From contig SJOL01001796.1 of NCBI GenBank assembly GCA_004794785.1, positions 1 through 64,000 on the forward strand: a stretch of DNA of 64,000 nucleotides. The letters run 5' to 3'. Origin of the DNA: Opisthorchis felineus. Lineage: Eukaryota > Platyhelminthes > Trematoda > Opisthorchiida > Opisthorchiidae. Below the pieces are notes generated by a model that saw nothing but the letters and a program-made list of their open reading frames with translations, had not been told where the DNA came from and did no database searches. Position numbers and translations under genes: made by a program. Positions 60,501 to 64,000 of this stretch are shown piece after piece; within the stretch, counting starts at the first letter, position 1, and every line of letters begins with the position of its first letter.

Positions 60501-61713
60501 AATTTAAATTCCAATGTAACTAATATGCCCAGTAAATCTTATTTTATGTGAAAATATTTTGGAAAACGGGAAGTTTTCCATGATAATAGCGGGTGAACGC
60601 AAAAATCGGCGCACCAGATGAAGTTTGCTTATATGTTCATCGAAAGTACAAATAACGAGTACGAAATTCATTCTTTCGGAGACGGTGGTGAACAAGTTAA
60701 AACCAACTCTGTTATACGACTGTCTCAAAGTGAACTGGAGTGATTTGTGGCCACCCATTACTAAGGCACTATGCTAAGTGCAAAACCGTTTATTGTGTGG
60801 ATGCGTGAGTCAGCGTAAACTGGTCGATTTCAGATGGCTTACAGTAAAAATGATGATCGTTTTGCAATATTGATTACTTGCTGGAAGTCACTCAGTGGAT
60901 GGCATGATAATGGCAGAAACGCAAGCCTTGTTCGTCATCTAACAGCGTTTCTGTCGGCAAAGTTGTGCGATGACAACCGGCAGATCAGGCTGCGTGACCA
61001 TTGATAAATGGTCAAGCATTCAATTGCGTCGTAACGGTTGAAAATAAATTCGTTCTGTTCTATCGCGGTACGGCATAGCAATAATCCAGCACAACGTTAT
61101 GGATAGTAGACTACAGTAAAACAGTATATACGGCGCATGGGCATAGTATTTATACGTGTACATTGTGACAGGTAGGTTGAATTACACAGTGGATCTAGCC
61201 AGCTGCAATCAGATTTAGTGTGTCCTGTGATTTAATTTATCAAGTAAAATAATCCTGAGTAGAAATTTGATGCGGCAATTTGCACAAGACTATATGTTCA
61301 GAAAACCAGGCCGACATGATCATTGGCCGAGTTTAAACTCTACCCCATAATCTAAGAAAAAGGCGTTTTTTTACACCCTTACAGATTTTTATCTCAATAA
61401 AAGTTCGTTCTTCTACTCATGCAACATACATACATGGCATTATATTCAATGTGAACATGGTAGAAACTAACGGGATACCGGTTTTGAACATTATTAAGCA
61501 AAAGTGTCGACGAATAACTGAAAAAATCTCATTTTTGTGTTAAAAATGCAGTGGTTGACGGCATCCATGTATGTTCAAAATCATTTGTAATGACTGTGAG
61601 TGGTACGATACTCCAGAAAGCACGACATGTTTTCATAAAGGAAATTACACACAAACTGCTTAAAGCTCTTCCATGACCAAAGACCAAGTGTGCCTCTCTT
61701 TGGGGCACTTCAG
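57535..61713. other. Intergenic, no confident gene
   Basis: At 57540-57770 two minus-strand frames are open after an acceptor-like tttaatttccaag, and one plus frame (57604-57849) is open opposite them. None matches a family. A plus frame at 59442-59759 (105 codons) starts at TTG and looks like chance. No repeat family from the rest of the window was recognised. Confidence 0.4.
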
Positions 61714-61813
61714 ATGGCTTCGATCCTCAAGTTTCTGCGAATTTTCCGTTTGGCCTTTGTGCGGCGAACGCAGTGGAAGAGTATCATAAACAGAAGGCTC
61801 AGCTGGGTTTCAG
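61714..61813 (+). CDS. Candidate internal exon, unidentified gene
   Basis: The acceptor is tgcctctctttggggcacttcag and the donor gtgggt. Two bases, 32 codons and two bases are open, encoding FDPQVSANFPFGLCAANAVE and then EEYHKQKAQLGF. Its phase fits the exon at 61926. No family was identified. Confidence 0.4.
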
Positions 61814-61925
61814 GTGGGTCACCCGTGAAAACCAAACTGCTATGCAACCGGTTTTATTTGCCAAATTTCGAGATTTCTGTTTGCTCATTACTGATTCGAA
61901 TTCTTTGTTAGTTACGTGATGTGAG

Positions 61926-62016
61926 CTACCATCAAATACGTAACACTATCAAGCACCGCAACAAACGCACTGTGATCGACGACATCTTTCGAACTCTCAG
62001 GAAGGAACAACTTTGA
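61926..62016 (+). CDS. Candidate terminal exon, unidentified gene
   Basis: After acceptor ttacgtgatgtgag, one base completes a Ser codon and 29 codons follow (YHQIRNTIKHRNKRTVIDDI, then FRTLRKEQL) to TGA at 62014-62016. AATAAA occurs at 62084-62089, a suitable distance for polyadenylation. The basic, helix-like composition looks coding. The intron would be 112 bp. Upstream exons were not located. Confidence 0.42.
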
Positions 62017-62083
62017 AGCACTCAGTTCCGAAACAGTACAAGATGTCGACAGAAGTTATCAAGAGGAAAGACTGATGGACAAA

Positions 62084-62089
62084 AATAAA
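62084..62089 (+). terminator. Polyadenylation signal AATAAA
   Basis: A canonical hexamer lies 68 bp after the stop codon of the candidate terminal exon at 61926-62016. On its own it is common in AT-rich DNA. Confidence 0.4.
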
Positions 62090-64000
62090 AGACGCTAGAA
62101 TGCACGCTCAAGCCAAAGCCAGAGTGTCCAACAGAAAAGGTACCTAATGTAGCGGCCAAAAGCCAAAACGGAAGATATACGGATCTATCAAACGGGAAAA
62201 CAAAATTACTAAATACAGAATGTGGCTTATCGACCAATTTGATAACATGAGTACTAGTTGGAATATAACGCACGACAAAAGCAGAATGGAAGAATCGGGC
62301 TGAAGGGAATGGAACGGCTAAAATGGAGACATCCATGGAACCAACAAGATACGGTCGTAACAAAACAGCAGTCTCGAAATGACAGACCAAACTGAAGGCC
62401 AGACAATCATAAGACCACCAGTTACGTTGGAGACATTAAAAACACATTTAAGAGCATATAATTTAGAGCCGAAGTGAAGAAATCGCTCAGAAAACCGCGT
62501 AATAAAGATAGGTCCATCCTTAGTGTCGAAACGTTTGTAAGCCAACTGTCACGCCTAGCGAAAAGATCAAATGTCACCAACAGTATCCTAACTTTTTGAC
62601 AAAGGCTGCGATCACTTGCAAACGGGAGTGTAACCGGCAGAATAAACGTGTCTCTGTACTCCCTAAGACAGCTTTTTGAGGAAAGGGGAAAGTTTAAGAG
62701 ACATTTGAGGGCGCCTTGTAAATAAATCCCGTGAAATTTATGAGGCTGCACACGTAATCGTGCTACGCAAGGTAGAAGTCCTTTGTTTTGTTGCTCACCA
62801 GCCGGACCGAATCCAGGGACGCAGGTTAGCACCAAGAAAGTCTGCTACGGAACTTGGGATAATATACATTATGCTAAATCAAATTAGCTAAGCTGCGTTT
62901 TATCGTCGATAAGAGGTCTAGTCTCAGCGACATTGTCGTTAAACTGTGATCAACCTAAGAGATTGCCGATGAGCCAGGTCTCCTAAGTCAACACCCTAAA
63001 TTAAACAAATTGAATGGAAAGACAGAAAAAATATTGAAGGATGAATCAGAATAAAAACATCTGCTGCGAGGAGGAATAGGTTAGATACCACTAGACTGGA
63101 AAAAACCCTGAAGCAAAAATCATGAAATTATCATAGAACATAAGGACCGATAGGTTAAAAAAGAAAAATGATGCAGATGAACGGAAACTTAAGAGATGGG
63201 CTTCAAAAGAAAAACACGGCAGATTACACCTGTATTCAGAATATTGTATTTGGAATATTGTACATTCGGGCATATCTATCATGCATTTCGAAGTCCGGCG
63301 CAGTTTCCGGTTAGGGCTTTATGGCCAGTGTTAGGAACACTAACTTGAATGTTCCTTTTCGGTACCCTGAGATGCATTTGGATCGAAGTGATCATCAGAG
63401 CAGGAATCAGGGTAGTAATTTGACCACAGGATGCCGTTCAGCAGTTCAGTTTCACCCACAGGAGTATCCGAGGAAGACATCTGACTACTTGTTCGGAACA
63501 AGGCCAGTAGTAATGCATGTTCTTAGCGTGATGGACAGGAACCAGTACAGTTTCGATATCGTCCAGGAGACCTGATATTCCCATGTACAGAGCTTGATGC
63601 AGCTAAAGACAGCTCAAAAATCAATTTATCCAGAAACTCCTTTGGTTACTTTGAAGAGGGCGGTCAGCAGCCGAGAGCTCAGTCTCTACAAAGACTAAAT
63701 GTTCTCGGTTCTTCCTGAAGAACTGCGATTTCCTCTGGGGTAAGATATCTACAGAGTCCTCATTAATTTTTATGAAATTGGTAAACAATTTACGTAATGA
63801 TTGTTCATTTGCGATGCTATAAAACGCCTATGAGTTTAACGTGAAAAACAGACTGTTATCTTACCATAGGATGTTGACAAATCTGATGGGATATTTGGTT
63901 AGTTGGAAAAGAATTTTAAGCACACTGACATCATGATAGGTTTAGGTTAAATAGAACTTTTGGTCTCTTGAATGGGCGGAAATTTGTCCAAGGTTGTCTA
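62090..64000. other. Intergenic with unassigned frames
   Basis: Overlapping frames on both strands at 62422-62835 (137 codons minus from a non-ATG; about 90 codons plus with one stop) have no family match. A plus-strand 84-codon frame from ATG at 63321 to 63575 is also open. It might be a small gene or exon, but has no recognisable domain. Confidence 0.3.

Overview
The window reads as a flatworm nuclear genome, most likely a digenean trematode. The evidence is a split protein-coding gene with GT-AG introns (two of only 40-41 bp beside several of 1-4 kb), tRNA-derived SINEs, many RTE-like and CR1-like LINE remnants, hammerhead-ribozyme-like repeats and an assembly gap. Nothing looks prokaryotic. 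Lineage below flatworm is inference.

Region 1 to about 20 kb is gene-poor. Its clearest content is two copies (about 5.5 kb and 16.5 kb) of a repeat with a hammerhead-ribozyme-like core, plus a possible aminopeptidase-like exon relic at 13.2-13.5 kb.

Region 20,084-33,754 (minus strand) is a complete ten-exon gene for protein disulfide isomerase A6 (PDIA6/P5). All splice phases agree and give 445 residues: two thioredoxin domains, each with CGHC, a third non-catalytic domain, and an acidic tail ending KREL, a variant ER-retrieval signal. Its introns hold RTE-like 3' ends, SINEs and an (AT)25 microsatellite.

Region 31.5-45 kb is a graveyard of RTE-like LINE fragments in both orientations, with SINE insertions and a 473-base gap (34,322-34,794). 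A possible small two-exon gene end lies at 44,974-45,474 on the minus strand.

Region 45.7-55.0 kb is dominated by an inverted duplication: 45,768-49,187 and 51,594-55,013 are near-identical 3,420-bp arms around a 2,406-bp spacer. The right arm plus spacer carry a decayed CR1-like LINE on the plus strand (ORF1, endonuclease, reverse transcriptase). Each arm holds two different RT fragments around the same roughly 0.87-kb unexplained segment, so the arms arose by duplication (or assembly error), not by two insertions.

Region 55-64 kb is mostly featureless. It holds a candidate exon with CxxC pairs (57.2-57.5 kb, plus strand) and a candidate terminal exon pair with a polyadenylation signal (61.7-62.1 kb, plus strand). 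PDIA6 is the only gene here that is both intact and identified.
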